A stretch of DNA of 64,000 nt from Floricoccus penangensis (GTDB taxonomy: Bacteria > Bacillota > Bacilli > Lactobacillales > Streptococcaceae): contig NZ_MKIQ01000028.1 in assembly GCF_001832885.1 (NCBI RefSeq), forward strand, positions 186,001 through 250,000, read 5' to 3'. A program made the translations under genes and the position numbers. Below the pieces are notes generated by a model, which was given only the letters and a program-made list of their open reading frames with translations, had not been told where the DNA came from and searched no databases. Of this stretch, positions 40,416 through 49,817 are shown piece after piece (position 1 is the stretch's first letter; each line of letters opens with the position of its first letter).

Positions 40416-41627
40416 TTATTCATTTCTTCCAAGTAAGATTACAATAAAAGCGATGAAAAGTAGCACTGCTCCCATGATTGCTGGTGCAGAGTGACCTAGT
40501 AGGATATAGATTTGTCCTGCGATTAGTGGTCCAAAAATTCTTGTTAGAGACTGAATAGATTGAACTCCACCCTGTACTCGTCCTTGCTCATTTGCTCCAA
40601 CTGATTTGGAAAGTAGACCATTAAATGATGGACCAAATACTGAGTCACCAAAGCCATATATAAAGACTCCAACTACAAGTATTGCAGGAATTGCTGTAAT
40701 AATGGAAATTGCCATTAATGTATATCCAATGACTTCAGCAATAATACCAGTACTTGCAATTTGTTTGTCTGACATAAATTTTAACATCTGAGGCATAATA
40801 ATACTTTGTGAGATAATATCTTGCAAGCCCATAATTGAAAACATTAGTCCGATAAGCGCTGGATTCCAGTTAAATGTATCAATAGAAAATTGTGAGAATA
40901 CGGCTTGAATTGAAGCACTTGAAATCCAAAGTAATGTTGCTGCTAACAGTAATCTTTGAATTGTAGAGATTGAGAATATATATTTTAATTGGCTGATTGG
41001 ATTGAATTGACTAATAGATATTTGTCCACTTCTATTTTCAGGTTTAAGACTTTCTGGCATATAGAAATATCCATATATAGCATTCAGAAGTGCTAGTAGA
41101 GAACCGAAGAACATCGGTGCTGAGTTACCGAATTGAGCTGAGATTAGACCACCGAGAGTTGGACCTAATATTGTCCCAACGCCCACGATTGCACTTACCC
41201 AGCCAAAGTATTTTGTACGTTCTTCAGCGGGAGTTATATCAGCAAAATAGGCAAATATTGTACCTATACTACCACCTGTAATTCCTTCGATAATTCGCCC
41301 TAGAAACAGAACCCACAAAGCTCCACCAAGTCCAAAGATAAAGAAGCCAAGTGAAGCTCCAAGTAAACTGATGAGTAGAATTGGTCTTCTACCATATCTA
41401 TCACTCATAGCCCCAAGAATAGGACCTGAAAAGAATGTGCATACCGCATAAATTGAGGTAAGAAGTGTAACTATTAGAGCTTGACTTGATGCTGACGAAA
41501 CATAAGGGGCTACTAAAAAGGGAATAACTGGCATGACAATACTGAAACTGATACCAATTAGAAAAACTGATATGAGTCCAAAGGCCAGTGAGTGTTTGTT
41601 GATTTGTGAATTGTTATTTGTATTCAT
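40416..41627 (-). CDS. TetA-like drug/proton MFS exporter
   Basis: The 403-residue, 12-span protein has ISFSIVMPVIPFLVAPYV in helix 1 and FFSGPILGAMSDRYGRRPILLISLLGAS, the MFS motif A of the drug:H+ antiporter-1 family. VGTILGPTLGGLIS resembles motif C of exporters. It has the general shape of tetracycline-type efflux pumps, but the substrate is unknown. It is transcribed from a consensus promoter with a palindrome downstream of -10, and lies after a MarR gene on the same strand. Confidence 0.88.
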   Translation of the reverse strand: MNTNNNSQINKHSLAFGLISVFLIGISFSIVMPVIPFLVAPYVSSASSQALIVTLLTSIYAVCTFFSGPILGAMSDRYGRRPILLISLLGASLGFFIFGLGGALWVLFLGRIIEGITGGSIGTIFAYFADITPAEERTKYFGWVSAIVGVGTILGPTLGGLISAQFGNSAPMFFGSLLALLNAIYGYFYMPESLKPENRSGQISISQFNPISQLKYIFSISTIQRLLLAATLLWISSASIQAVFSQFSIDTFNWNPALIGLMFSIMGLQDIISQSIIMPQMLKFMSDKQIASTGIIAEVIGYTLMAISIITAIPAILVVGVFIYGFGDSVFGPSFNGLLSKSVGANEQGRVQGGVQSIQSLTRIFGPLIAGQIYILLGHSAPAIMGAVLLFIAFIVILLGRNE

Positions 41628-41652
41628 GATTATTATAAGTCCTTTATCATTA

Positions 41653-41703
41653 TTGTTTCCTAAGAAACAACTATATAATATTCTTTTTTAGTTTCCTTGT
41701 CAA
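41653..41703 (-). promoter_or_regulatory. Promoter and MarR-type operators of the exporter gene
   Basis: On the minus strand -35 is TTGACA (41698-41703), spacer 17, -10 TATTAT (41675-41680). The perfect palindrome TTGTTTC-CTAA-GAAACAA (41653-41670) covers the start point, and AGGAAAC follows the -35 directly. Confidence 0.8.
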
Positions 41704-41737
41704 CAATAATGACTATAAAAGAAAAATGCAGAATTAA

Positions 41738-42202
41738 CTACATTTCAAACCCTGACTTCTCGATTTCTTTATCTAGATGCTCACTATATTTATCCATAAA
41801 TTCAATAATTCTTTCATACTCTTGATCAGTTACATCTTCATATACTTTTTCATCTCTTTTTTCAAAGGAGTCATGTAGTGATTTATGAGTATCAAAAACT
41901 TTTTGTCCCTTATCGGTTAGTAGAAAGTATACTTCTTTTTTGTTATCAGCCTTCTTTACAGTTTCAATTGCACCTTTGGCAATCAGTTTTTTAGATATTT
42001 TACTAATAGCACCTTTGGTCATGTACAATCCTTGAGCTAGTTTAGTAACATTTGCTTGATTATTTTCTCCAATAAACTCAATCACATGCACTTCAGAAGG
42101 GGTATACTCGCTGAGCTCTGAAGCCATTATTGATGCATTTAACATTGCCATTTTATTAAAAACTTGACGAATTTTTCTCGATGCTTCTTCTTTTTTGTCC
42201 AA
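41738..42202 (-). CDS. MarR-family repressor
   Basis: The 154-residue protein uses a TTG start with AAGGTGGTG upstream. The winged helix reads NNQANVTKLAQGLYMTKGAISKISKKLIAKGAIETVKKADNKKEVYFLLT (read in parts; recognition helix and DxR-like wing with KADNKKE). Flanking helices form the dimer. It lies directly upstream of the MFS exporter. The AGGAAAC word found downstream of the -35 boxes of both genes suggests it represses itself and the pump until a ligand binds. Confidence 0.9.
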   Translation of the reverse strand: MDKKEEASRKIRQVFNKMAMLNASIMASELSEYTPSEVHVIEFIGENNQANVTKLAQGLYMTKGAISKISKKLIAKGAIETVKKADNKKEVYFLLTDKGQKVFDTHKSLHDSFEKRDEKVYEDVTDQEYERIIEFMDKYSEHLDKEIEKSGFEM

Positions 42203-42233
42203 AATGACTCACCACCTTTTATTCTTTATATAT

Positions 42234-42262
42234 ATTGTATAGCCTTTTTGTTTCCTTTTCAA
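42234..42262 (-). promoter_or_regulatory. marR promoter
   Basis: On the minus strand TTGAAA (42257-42262), 17 bases, TACAAT (42234-42239). The -35 is followed by AGGAAAC as in the exporter promoter. Confidence 0.75.
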
Positions 42263-42286
42263 TAAAAAAACGGATATTTCCGCTTT

Positions 42287-43549
42287 TTATCTTCTCTCTA
42301 ATTCTCCAAGCCCTGTGACTTGCCGTCTTATTATGTCAAACATGTCATAAACTGCTCTTTCCTGATTATCTAGATGATCTTTTGCATATATTCTTGAGTA
42401 AACCACTGTTTCTTGACCTTTTCTTGAAAATGCAAGTTGAAATGGCTCTTTTTGATATTTATGAATATCCTCAACGTCTCCATCGCTTCCGAATACAAAT
42501 ACACAAATATCTGCACCACTTAATTTTCTTGTTAGGTCTGCTAGAGTCTCAGCAACTTCTCTTTTTTTATTTTCATCACTAACCTTATCAACTGACTCGT
42601 AAACTGCCACATCAGCCATAAATCCTTCAAAGAGTTCTAGATAAATTTTATTGTACCTATCTACATTTGAAATTTTTTTCTTAAAAAGTTCATTAGTTCC
42701 AAGTTCGACTGAACAAAGTGTCAAACCTCTATCTCTTAGTAAATCATAGACTGCTTCTTCAAGACTATAGTTATCACCATAACCATAAAAATAATCTCCA
42801 ACCAAAGCGTTGATTTTTTCTTCCCCCTCATCAAGAAGACTATCAACTTCTTCCTGATCAGTTCCGTTTGCTGTTATACGAATTGTCGGTTCTAGCCTCT
42901 TAATATACGTAGCAATAGTTGGGTTTGTTTGATTTTCAATTAAATCATCAAGTATCGTTGAAAGACGGGACTCACCGATACCGTAATAACGCAAAACTCT
43001 TGATGTTATTATCTGATTTTCAAAATATGACTTATTTAAAAAAGGCTGAACATACTTATCAAACATTGGCTCAAGCTCCCAAGGAGGACCAGGTAAAAGT
43101 AGATAATCGGCATGTGTCTCATCATCATCTTCATAAAAAGACCCTACCGCAAATCCAACGTCATTTTCAATAGGATGCCCTCCTTCAAGGTATTGAGCTT
43201 GAAGCCTATTATTTTTTGCCATAGGAACGCCCGAATTTTGATGCCATTTAACTACTTTATCTAGCGCCTCATCATCAGTAGCTAGTCCTACTCCTAGATG
43301 TTGGGCAGTTGCTTGTTTGGTTAAATCATCTTTAGTCGGTCCAAGTCCACCAATCAATATGATTAAATCTGCTCTAGTATCAGCAAGAGTCAAAGCTTCC
43401 TCCAAACGCTCAAGATTATCTCCAACGATTGATTGATAGTATGTTTCAATTCCTTTTTCGGTTATTTTTTTAGCTACAAAAGTTCTGTTAGTATCCACAA
43501 TTTGACCTAAAAGTAGTTCTGTCCCCACAGATATGATTTCAGCAATCAT
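42287..43549 (-). CDS. cinA: CinA-like protein with divergent C-terminal domain
   Basis: The 420-residue protein starts at the ATG at 43549 (GGGGGG upstream; a TTG six bases before is less likely). The N-terminal MoaB/MogA-like domain is well kept: IAEIISVGTELLLGQIVDTN, LIILIGGLGPTKDDLT, LLLPGPPWELEPMF. It acts on ADP-ribose-type nucleotides in characterised members. The C-terminal domain, normally with ESCTGG and a GIAGPxGG-type NMN deamidase site, here reads SVELGTNELFKK and FVFGSDGDVED, so the catalytic Ser and Gly motifs are missing. The fold may remain, but activity is probably lost. Confidence 0.85.
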   Translation of the reverse strand: MIAEIISVGTELLLGQIVDTNRTFVAKKITEKGIETYYQSIVGDNLERLEEALTLADTRADLIILIGGLGPTKDDLTKQATAQHLGVGLATDDEALDKVVKWHQNSGVPMAKNNRLQAQYLEGGHPIENDVGFAVGSFYEDDDETHADYLLLPGPPWELEPMFDKYVQPFLNKSYFENQIITSRVLRYYGIGESRLSTILDDLIENQTNPTIATYIKRLEPTIRITANGTDQEEVDSLLDEGEEKINALVGDYFYGYGDNYSLEEAVYDLLRDRGLTLCSVELGTNELFKKKISNVDRYNKIYLELFEGFMADVAVYESVDKVSDENKKREVAETLADLTRKLSGADICVFVFGSDGDVEDIHKYQKEPFQLAFSRKGQETVVYSRIYAKDHLDNQERAVYDMFDIIRRQVTGLGELERR

Positions 43550-43618
43550 TTTCAATCCCCCCTATCAGTTTCTTAATTTCATTCTACCATTTAAGATATG
43601 ATTTGTAAGGTTTAAAGG

Positions 43619-43641
43619 AAAAAGCGCAGATTTCTCCGCGC
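43619..43641 (-). terminator. serB terminator
   Basis: On the minus strand GCGC-GGAGA...TCT-GCGC forms a stem followed by five T, immediately after the stop codon. Confidence 0.8.
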
Positions 43642-44289
43642 CTACATCTTATCTTCAATAATATCCATAGCCTTATATAAGTCAGGTTCGTTAATCTGAT
43701 ATGAAGCCTGCTCACGAACAATTGGCTTAGCGTTAAAAGCAATACCAACACCAGCAGCTTCAATCATAGGCAGGTCGTTTGCACCATCCCCCATAGCCAC
43801 CGTATTTTCAATACCTAAACCATTTTCCTTAGCCCATTTAAGAAGGTTATTTTTTTTGACGTCTTTTGTGACGATTTCACCTACTACTTGTCCGGTTAAA
43901 ATACCATTTTCAACTTCCAGACGATTAGCTTGAACATAATCTAAGCCAACTTGTTCAGCTAAAATATCAACAATTTCATGAAATCCGCCTGAAACAACTC
44001 CTATCTTAAAACCTTTTTCTTTAAGGTCATGAATAAGCTTCTCAGCCCCAGGTGTGAAATGAACACGAGCAAGTACCTTATCAAATACTGTTGTTGGAAG
44101 TCCATTTAATAGAGAAACCCTTTCACGCAAAGCACCTTCAAAGTCGATTTCTCCTCGCATGGCTTTTTCAGTGATTTGAGCAACCTGTTCCCCGATTCCA
44201 GCTTCTTCACCCAAAAGATCAATTACTTCTTCCTGAATGAGGGTTGAATCAACATCCATTACTAACAATCCTGTTACTTTATTTTTCAT
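43642..44289 (-). CDS. serB: Phosphoserine phosphatase
   Basis: The 215-residue HAD enzyme has VMDVDSTLIQEEVIDLLGEEAG (DxDST nucleophile motif), the SerB cap LRERVSLLNGLP, motif II IGVVSGGFHEIVD, Lys in KKNNLL and motif III/IV AMGDGANDLPMIEAAGVGIAFNAKP. These are the complete signatures of SerB, the last step of serine synthesis from phosphoserine. No ACT domain is present, which is normal for Firmicutes forms. AAGGAGTAGG ribosome site. Confidence 0.95.
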   Translation of the reverse strand: MKNKVTGLLVMDVDSTLIQEEVIDLLGEEAGIGEQVAQITEKAMRGEIDFEGALRERVSLLNGLPTTVFDKVLARVHFTPGAEKLIHDLKEKGFKIGVVSGGFHEIVDILAEQVGLDYVQANRLEVENGILTGQVVGEIVTKDVKKNNLLKWAKENGLGIENTVAMGDGANDLPMIEAAGVGIAFNAKPIVREQASYQINEPDLYKAMDIIEDKM

Positions 44290-44381
44290 TTCCTACTCCT
44301 TGAAATTATTTAAATGTGACATGTATTCTAGCTATCTTGGATCCAAGTTATTAGTGATCCGTATTTTTATTTATTTTAAAA

Positions 44382-45005
44382 TTATCTTCCATTATTTAAT
44401 CTTCCTCTTTTTCTATGTATTTTTCCTAAGGAAATATTTTCTTCTAGACTAGATTTTGCTTTAAGAAGCCATGGATGCAAAATTTTTATATCATTATTCA
44501 TTATATATTGGATGTAATACAAAGCAGCATCTTCTAAAGATTCTTCCAGCCTTTCTAACATTTCGTCTAAGTATGGTGGGATACCTCTTTGATCCCATTT
44601 TATCTTATCAGCGACGAAAACCAGTAGATCTGTTTCAGAATAGACACCCTTTAAAGTTGTGTGGCATTCAATAGCCGAAAGTATTTCATCATCACTAACA
44701 AAAAAATAATTATTTGCTAGATAAGCCGATATTTTTTGATGGATAATTAAAGGAAAGACTTTTTCTTCAGGCAATAAATTAATCTTAAATCCTTCAGCAG
44801 CATGAATCCGTTCTTCAACTGGATAAATAGCTGAAATATCATGAAAATATCCAGCAACTAGTGCTTTTTCTTCATTAAGCCCAAAGTCTTTGGCAAGAAT
44901 AGCTGCGTAATCTCCCACTTCGATACAATGCTCATAGGTTGAAATGCAGTCTCTTGAAGCTAAAAATTCATAAATTTCCTTTTTATAATTTTCTTTTTCT
45001 TGCAT
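44382..45005 (-). CDS. HD-domain hydrolase, YqeK-like
   Basis: The 207-residue HD-superfamily protein has THEHC-type EHCIEVGDYAAILA, the HD pair in AGYFHDISAIYP, a later His in IIHQKISAYLA, and ECHTT...DLLVFVADKI with the closing Asp. This ordering matches YqeK, the symmetrical Ap4A hydrolase of Bacilli, though here the gene is not next to nadD. GNADs cannot be judged. A nucleotide phosphohydrolase role is likely. Stands alone between serB and an ABC exporter. Confidence 0.8.
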   Translation of the reverse strand: MQEKENYKKEIYEFLASRDCISTYEHCIEVGDYAAILAKDFGLNEEKALVAGYFHDISAIYPVEERIHAAEGFKINLLPEEKVFPLIIHQKISAYLANNYFFVSDDEILSAIECHTTLKGVYSETDLLVFVADKIKWDQRGIPPYLDEMLERLEESLEDAALYYIQYIMNNDIKILHPWLLKAKSSLEENISLGKIHRKRGRLNNGR

Positions 45006-45104
45006 AATTCTCCATATCCACCTATTACTATTGTTATCATTCTACAAGATATAAAAATTTCTTACAAGTTAAATAGCAAGCTCTAATGAACTTGCTATAA
45101 CTTT

Positions 45105-46724
45105 TCAAATTTTATCCATTGTTAAATGCTTATCAGAAATTTCAATCTGACTATCGTAATTATTTTTCCTATCCTCATCATAATGGTGGGCTACTTCTAT
45201 TACAGTCATATCAGATTTAAAGAAAATATCTCGAATTTTTTTAGACGATTTTTTATCAACTGATGAAGTTCCTTCATCAACTAATAATATTTTCTTATCG
45301 TGTATCAAAGCACACGCAATTTCTATTCTCTGTTTTTGTCCACCTGATAATAGAGCGCCGTTCTCTCCATAATTCTCACTTAAACAGCTTTGTCCTAATT
45401 CTTCAAGTAGACCTAACTTATTTAAAATATCAAAAAGTACTTCATCACTTACACCCTCTAACTCCATTATCAGGTTATCCCTAAGCGAAAGCTCAAAGTA
45501 ATATGGTGCTTGTTGAATTCTTGCCATTGCTTGGGCTTGATTATTAATCTTTCTCCCCTCATCAATCATATAAATGTCACCAGAATTTGGCATTAGTACT
45601 CTTTGTATCAAATCAAGGACTGTTGACTTCCCACTTCCAGATTTACCAGTTATTAATACTTTTTCTCCATAAGAAATATTTATATTTATATCTGAAAATA
45701 GTTTTTCCTCGCCATTATAACCAAAGCTAAGGTCTTCTATGACAATCTCAGGAGCAATCATAGTATCTGCAAGACTGTTCTCCAATTTTTCAACGTCACT
45801 ATTCACAATAAGACTTGCGATATTTTCTCTTGTACTCTCAGTTGATTTTATTATCCTCAAATACTCAGAAACATTTCTAAAGGGATAAATTACTCGGTCG
45901 CTCGCAAGTAGAAGTGCTATAACTGTGTTCGCCTCAAGTTTCCCATTAATTACAAATATTAAAGCCACAGCGAGAGGGAACATGTAACTGAACCAAGAGA
46001 AAACTGATGAAAATATTCCGACGATAGCGTGACGGTTACTCATTACTTGCGATTTCGTCTCCAAATTTTCGACTGAATCTTGTGACCTTCTAAAGAAGGT
46101 TGAAAAAGCCCCATAAGTTTCAATAACTGAATACCCTTGGAACAAATCCTTAATGTTCCGTATAAAGTTTGTGTTTGCAGCAGTATAATCATCTGTCGCA
46201 GTTTTTAAATACTTACCAAATACCATCGATGGTAACATGGGTAAAAAAGAAAATACTATGAATAACAGAGCTATGGATGGACTCAGATAAAGAAGATAAA
46301 TCATTGAAATTAGACCAAGAATAAAATAATAAGTACAGTTAAAGATTAGCGAGAAGTATTTATCTTCTATGAGTTTCAAATCAATTGTTAGAGTTGATAT
46401 TGACTGAGCTACATCCCTATTTTCTACTTCTTTTGCTGCTAAGGACTTTATAACCTTCATTTTATATTCTTCATTCAAGTTCTTCAAAATATCATTTTGT
46501 AAAAGTGACTTAATGAGAGCTGAAAGTTCAATTAAAATATAAAATCCAATGCTATAAATAATAAAAATCGTAACCTGGTTTAGGGTAGAATTTTTTGAGA
46601 ATTTTGATACTGATGAAAACACCTGTGACATAATTATCCCATCAAAACCAGCTCCAATCATGGCTATAAATAATAATAAGAACTTCCATTTAGGAATATC
46701 ATTCCAAAGCTGTCTTAGATTCAT
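45105..46724 (-). CDS. ABC exporter (fused TMD-NBD), peptide-exporter-like
   Basis: The 539-residue protein has six membrane segments in residues about 14-290. NBD motifs are GKSGSGKST, LSGGQKQRIE, KILLVDEGTSSVD (Glu then Gly-Thr-Ser, in place of the usual Glu-Ala/Pro-Thr) and EVAHHYDED. It resembles single-gene half transporters found with bacteriocin loci and probably works as a homodimer. No precursor peptide or immunity gene is evident, except that a small degenerate reading frame lies upstream at 46898-47089. Substrate unknown. Confidence 0.85.
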   Translation of the reverse strand: MNLRQLWNDIPKWKFLLLFIAMIGAGFDGIIMSQVFSSVSKFSKNSTLNQVTIFIIYSIGFYILIELSALIKSLLQNDILKNLNEEYKMKVIKSLAAKEVENRDVAQSISTLTIDLKLIEDKYFSLIFNCTYYFILGLISMIYLLYLSPSIALLFIVFSFLPMLPSMVFGKYLKTATDDYTAANTNFIRNIKDLFQGYSVIETYGAFSTFFRRSQDSVENLETKSQVMSNRHAIVGIFSSVFSWFSYMFPLAVALIFVINGKLEANTVIALLLASDRVIYPFRNVSEYLRIIKSTESTRENIASLIVNSDVEKLENSLADTMIAPEIVIEDLSFGYNGEEKLFSDININISYGEKVLITGKSGSGKSTVLDLIQRVLMPNSGDIYMIDEGRKINNQAQAMARIQQAPYYFELSLRDNLIMELEGVSDEVLFDILNKLGLLEELGQSCLSENYGENGALLSGGQKQRIEIACALIHDKKILLVDEGTSSVDKKSSKKIRDIFFKSDMTVIEVAHHYDEDRKNNYDSQIEISDKHLTMDKI

Positions 46725-46857
46725 TTAAATACCTCTCTCTTACTTTTTTTAAAAGTATAGCAAGTTTTTTATTCGTTTTTTTAAATTGTGAAAATCTACA
46801 ATCCTAAAAACAAGACTCTACACCTCCTAAATGCTTATATCCCAAGCTTTAAAAGAC

Positions 46858-46899
46858 AAAAAAACTATTTAAGACAATATAATTTTGCCTCAAATAGTT
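46858..46899 (-). terminator. Terminator upstream of the ABC exporter gene
   Basis: On the minus strand AACTATTT pairs with AAATAGTT across a 22-base loop, followed by seven T. It would end the FtsX-operon transcript. Confidence 0.65.
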
Positions 46900-47089
46900 A
46901 TTCATAATCTGGAATTTGCGGAATACCGCCATTATCTTCGAACAGCCCCTCATATAAATGATAAAGTGCCTCATAAAGATAATTATCATCAACATACTGA
47001 GCATAATCTAAAATTTTCTTTAAATTATCAATATAGATAAGCTTAGGATTTTCACGATATACGTGTTCATAATTCTTTCGAATTATTCC
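46898..47089 (-). pseudogene. Small open frame without a start codon (gene fragment)
   Basis: A minus-strand frame of 63 codons ends in the terminator and reads NYEHVYRENPKLIYIDN, then LYEALYHLYEGLFEDNGGIPQIPDYE. It opens right after a TAA with only ATA/ATT codons as possible starts, near AGTAAGGA. The acidic, Tyr-rich character recalls small immunity-type proteins, but I cannot name a family. Either a truncated gene left beside the FtsX operon or a gene with an ATT start. The rest of 46725-47104 shows nothing else. Confidence 0.4.
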
Positions 47090-47104
47090 TTACTACTCCA
47101 AAGG

Positions 47105-49798
47105 TCATTCTACTGATTTTAGGGCATCCAGCATGTTAACATTTTTTATTTTATTATGGATAACTACGCTTATTACGGCTGTTATTCCTAGAGTGATTGC
47201 TGCTGAGATTAGGTAGTTAGCCCAATTCAATACTGGATTAAACATGGCATCTTCTGGTGGAAGTGATGAGATTATGAAACCATGAAGGGAAGCTCCAAGG
47301 AACCAACCAACAACAATACCAAGTACTGAGAGGATAATTGTTTCACGGTAGATATATAGTGTAACTTCTTTATCATAAAATCCGAGTACCTTGATAGTTG
47401 AAAGCTCTCTAATACGTTCACTAACATTAATATTTGTAAGATTATATATAACCACTACCGCAAGCAAAATTGCACATATTATCAAGACAAGGATTACACT
47501 ATTCAAGCCCTCCATGACATTATCAATAACACTCTTGGCATCAAGGTTTTGCTGAATTAGAGCAACACCTTCGGTATCAATAAGTTGACTAGAAAATTTT
47601 TCAACTCCTTTAGCATCACCATTCTTCAAAATTACCAAATTTGAGTTGTCTTTAAAATCCTTACCAAAAGTCGCTTGATAATTCTTAGAATCCATAAATA
47701 TAAAGTGTCCCATATACATTTCAGTAATAGCAGAAACTTTTAGTTCTACTTCTTTACCATCTGAAGTTTCCTTAGATGTTTCTACTTTAAATTTATCTCC
47801 TACTTTCAGGTCAAAAAGTTTAGCAAATTTCTCGGATATAACTACTCCATCATCTGTTAATTCTATTTGCGAATGACTTTCACGATTTCGCAAATTAACA
47901 AAGTCTTTAAAATTCTTGGTGTCCTGAGTTGCAATTAGGTTAATTGTCTGTTTACCTTCATTTTTAGCTATTTTTGTAACTTGTTCAAAACGAACTGGCT
48001 CATGACTTTTCACTTGTTCAGAAGATAAAATTTTATTGATTTCTTCATTTTCTTTATTTGTCGCATCATCTTTTTGGACTTCGACTAAGTCATATTTGAT
48101 AAGCTCATCATATTGTTTGCTCGAAATACCATCTAGGGAATCGCGAATACCAAAGCCTGTAATCAACAGGGCTGTACAACCAGCTACCCCAAAGATTGTC
48201 ATAAACATTCTAGACTTGTAACGGAAGATATTCCGGGCTGTTACCTTATGGGTGAATGACATTCTATTCCATATTGGAGTTATGTACTCTAGTAGTATTT
48301 TAGAACCGGCTTTTGGTGGTTTCGGTTGTAAGAGACTTACTGGAAGTTCTTTTAACTCACGCCATAAGATGAATAAGCTTGATAATACTGTACAAGCAAG
48401 GGCTATGACGAATGCAATTAAGGTGTACTTCCAAGAGAATGTTAAGATTGATTTATCAAAGGTTGTTGCTGCTGTATATGCTTTAAAAATTACTGTTGGA
48501 AGCAAGGTATATCCAAGAGCTGCTCCTGCAATTGCTCCAAGAAGTCCTGAGACTAATCCATAAACAACAAACTTACGACTAACATCAGCTTTACTGTAGC
48601 CTAGTGCTCGGAATGTTCCTGAATTTATCCTCTCTTCTTCAATAAAACGTGTCATTGTTGTGAGTGATACAAGTGCTGCAATGGCAAATAAGAAAACTGG
48701 AAAAACATTTGATAAAATGTCTACTCGCTTAGAGTTTTCCAAATATGTTTTGTATGCTCTGTTATCAGAACGTTCACTAACAAGATATACTGGTTCAGAA
48801 AGTCCATCAAGTTCTGATTGCTTTTCTTTTAAATCTTTTTCCTTATCTGAAACTTCCGATTTAGCATCTACAATCTTCTTTTTAGCATCATTTAATTGTA
48901 CTTTTTGTTGGTCAGGTACTGACATACCTGCTTTTTCTGCTTGTGATAATTGATTTTCTTGCTCTTTAATTTTTGCTTCTTGATTGCTGATTTCTTTTTT
49001 AGAGCTTTCAATTTTAGCTCGACCATCATCAATTTTGCTTTGAGGCTCTGCCTTAATAGCTTTTAATCGACTATCTTTTTGAGTATCCAAACGGTCCTGT
49101 AATTCATCCTTGTGTGTTTCCACGCGGTTTGAGTATTTCTTGCTATAGGCTGAAAGACTTTCAGTGTCCTTGTACTTAAGTCGAGCAATCATGTAAACTT
49201 CCGAATCAAATACACTTGGTATAACTACTCCATAAGAATTTAGCTGTCCAGTTCCTATATCAGTTGTTCCTAGACTTGTTTTCGAAGTATACTCACTAGA
49301 TTTTACGAAGCCAGAAATTTTAAACTTTGTTTTCTTTAGAACATTTTTATCACTTGTAAATTCTATTTCTTGATCAATTTTATAGTCATCCTTATAAAGA
49401 TAATCGAGAGCTATTTCTTCATCAGACTTAGGTAGATTACCTTCAACTATTTCATATTTTGAAATATTATCAGGTTTGGAAAAAATTCTGAAAGAAGTCT
49501 TTGTATTTTTGAGGAGGACATCTGTAAAATATCCAAATTCTGCCTTATCCAAGCCATCAGAAGAATCTATTATTTTTTTATCTTCATCATTTAAACCATA
49601 ATTTGACATTACTTCAACATCAGCTAAATTTGTTTCCTTATAAAATGTCTCAGCAGTTTGTCTAAGATTTGGCCCCGATATTTTAAGCCCTGTAAAAGCA
49701 AAAACGCCAAGTAAAATCAAGGCAAAGATTGAAAAGAATCGACCTTTTGATTTTAAAATAGATTGCCTAATATCCTTATTTAATATTTTTTTACTCAT
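47105..49798 (-). CDS. Large FtsX/MacB-type ABC permease with coiled-coil ectodomain
   Basis: The 897-residue protein starts at the ATG at 49798 (AGGAG upstream; the longer frame runs back into the ATPase gene and is rejected). One N-terminal membrane helix leads to a large outer domain with a coiled coil (about residues 255-345, Lys/Glu/Ser-rich). The first FtsX domain follows (TTMTRFIEEERINSGTFRALGYSKADV), then a second extracytoplasmic domain and a second FtsX domain ending LKSVE. Type VII ABC systems of this kind do mechanical work on lipids, peptides or cell-wall enzymes and are not classical pumps. It pairs with the ATPase 19 bases upstream. Confidence 0.88.
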   Translation of the reverse strand: MSKKILNKDIRQSILKSKGRFFSIFALILLGVFAFTGLKISGPNLRQTAETFYKETNLADVEVMSNYGLNDEDKKIIDSSDGLDKAEFGYFTDVLLKNTKTSFRIFSKPDNISKYEIVEGNLPKSDEEIALDYLYKDDYKIDQEIEFTSDKNVLKKTKFKISGFVKSSEYTSKTSLGTTDIGTGQLNSYGVVIPSVFDSEVYMIARLKYKDTESLSAYSKKYSNRVETHKDELQDRLDTQKDSRLKAIKAEPQSKIDDGRAKIESSKKEISNQEAKIKEQENQLSQAEKAGMSVPDQQKVQLNDAKKKIVDAKSEVSDKEKDLKEKQSELDGLSEPVYLVSERSDNRAYKTYLENSKRVDILSNVFPVFLFAIAALVSLTTMTRFIEEERINSGTFRALGYSKADVSRKFVVYGLVSGLLGAIAGAALGYTLLPTVIFKAYTAATTFDKSILTFSWKYTLIAFVIALACTVLSSLFILWRELKELPVSLLQPKPPKAGSKILLEYITPIWNRMSFTHKVTARNIFRYKSRMFMTIFGVAGCTALLITGFGIRDSLDGISSKQYDELIKYDLVEVQKDDATNKENEEINKILSSEQVKSHEPVRFEQVTKIAKNEGKQTINLIATQDTKNFKDFVNLRNRESHSQIELTDDGVVISEKFAKLFDLKVGDKFKVETSKETSDGKEVELKVSAITEMYMGHFIFMDSKNYQATFGKDFKDNSNLVILKNGDAKGVEKFSSQLIDTEGVALIQQNLDAKSVIDNVMEGLNSVILVLIICAILLAVVVIYNLTNINVSERIRELSTIKVLGFYDKEVTLYIYRETIILSVLGIVVGWFLGASLHGFIISSLPPEDAMFNPVLNWANYLISAAITLGITAVISVVIHNKIKNVNMLDALKSVE

Positions 49799-49817
49799 AA
49801 TATTATTATCTCCTGCC

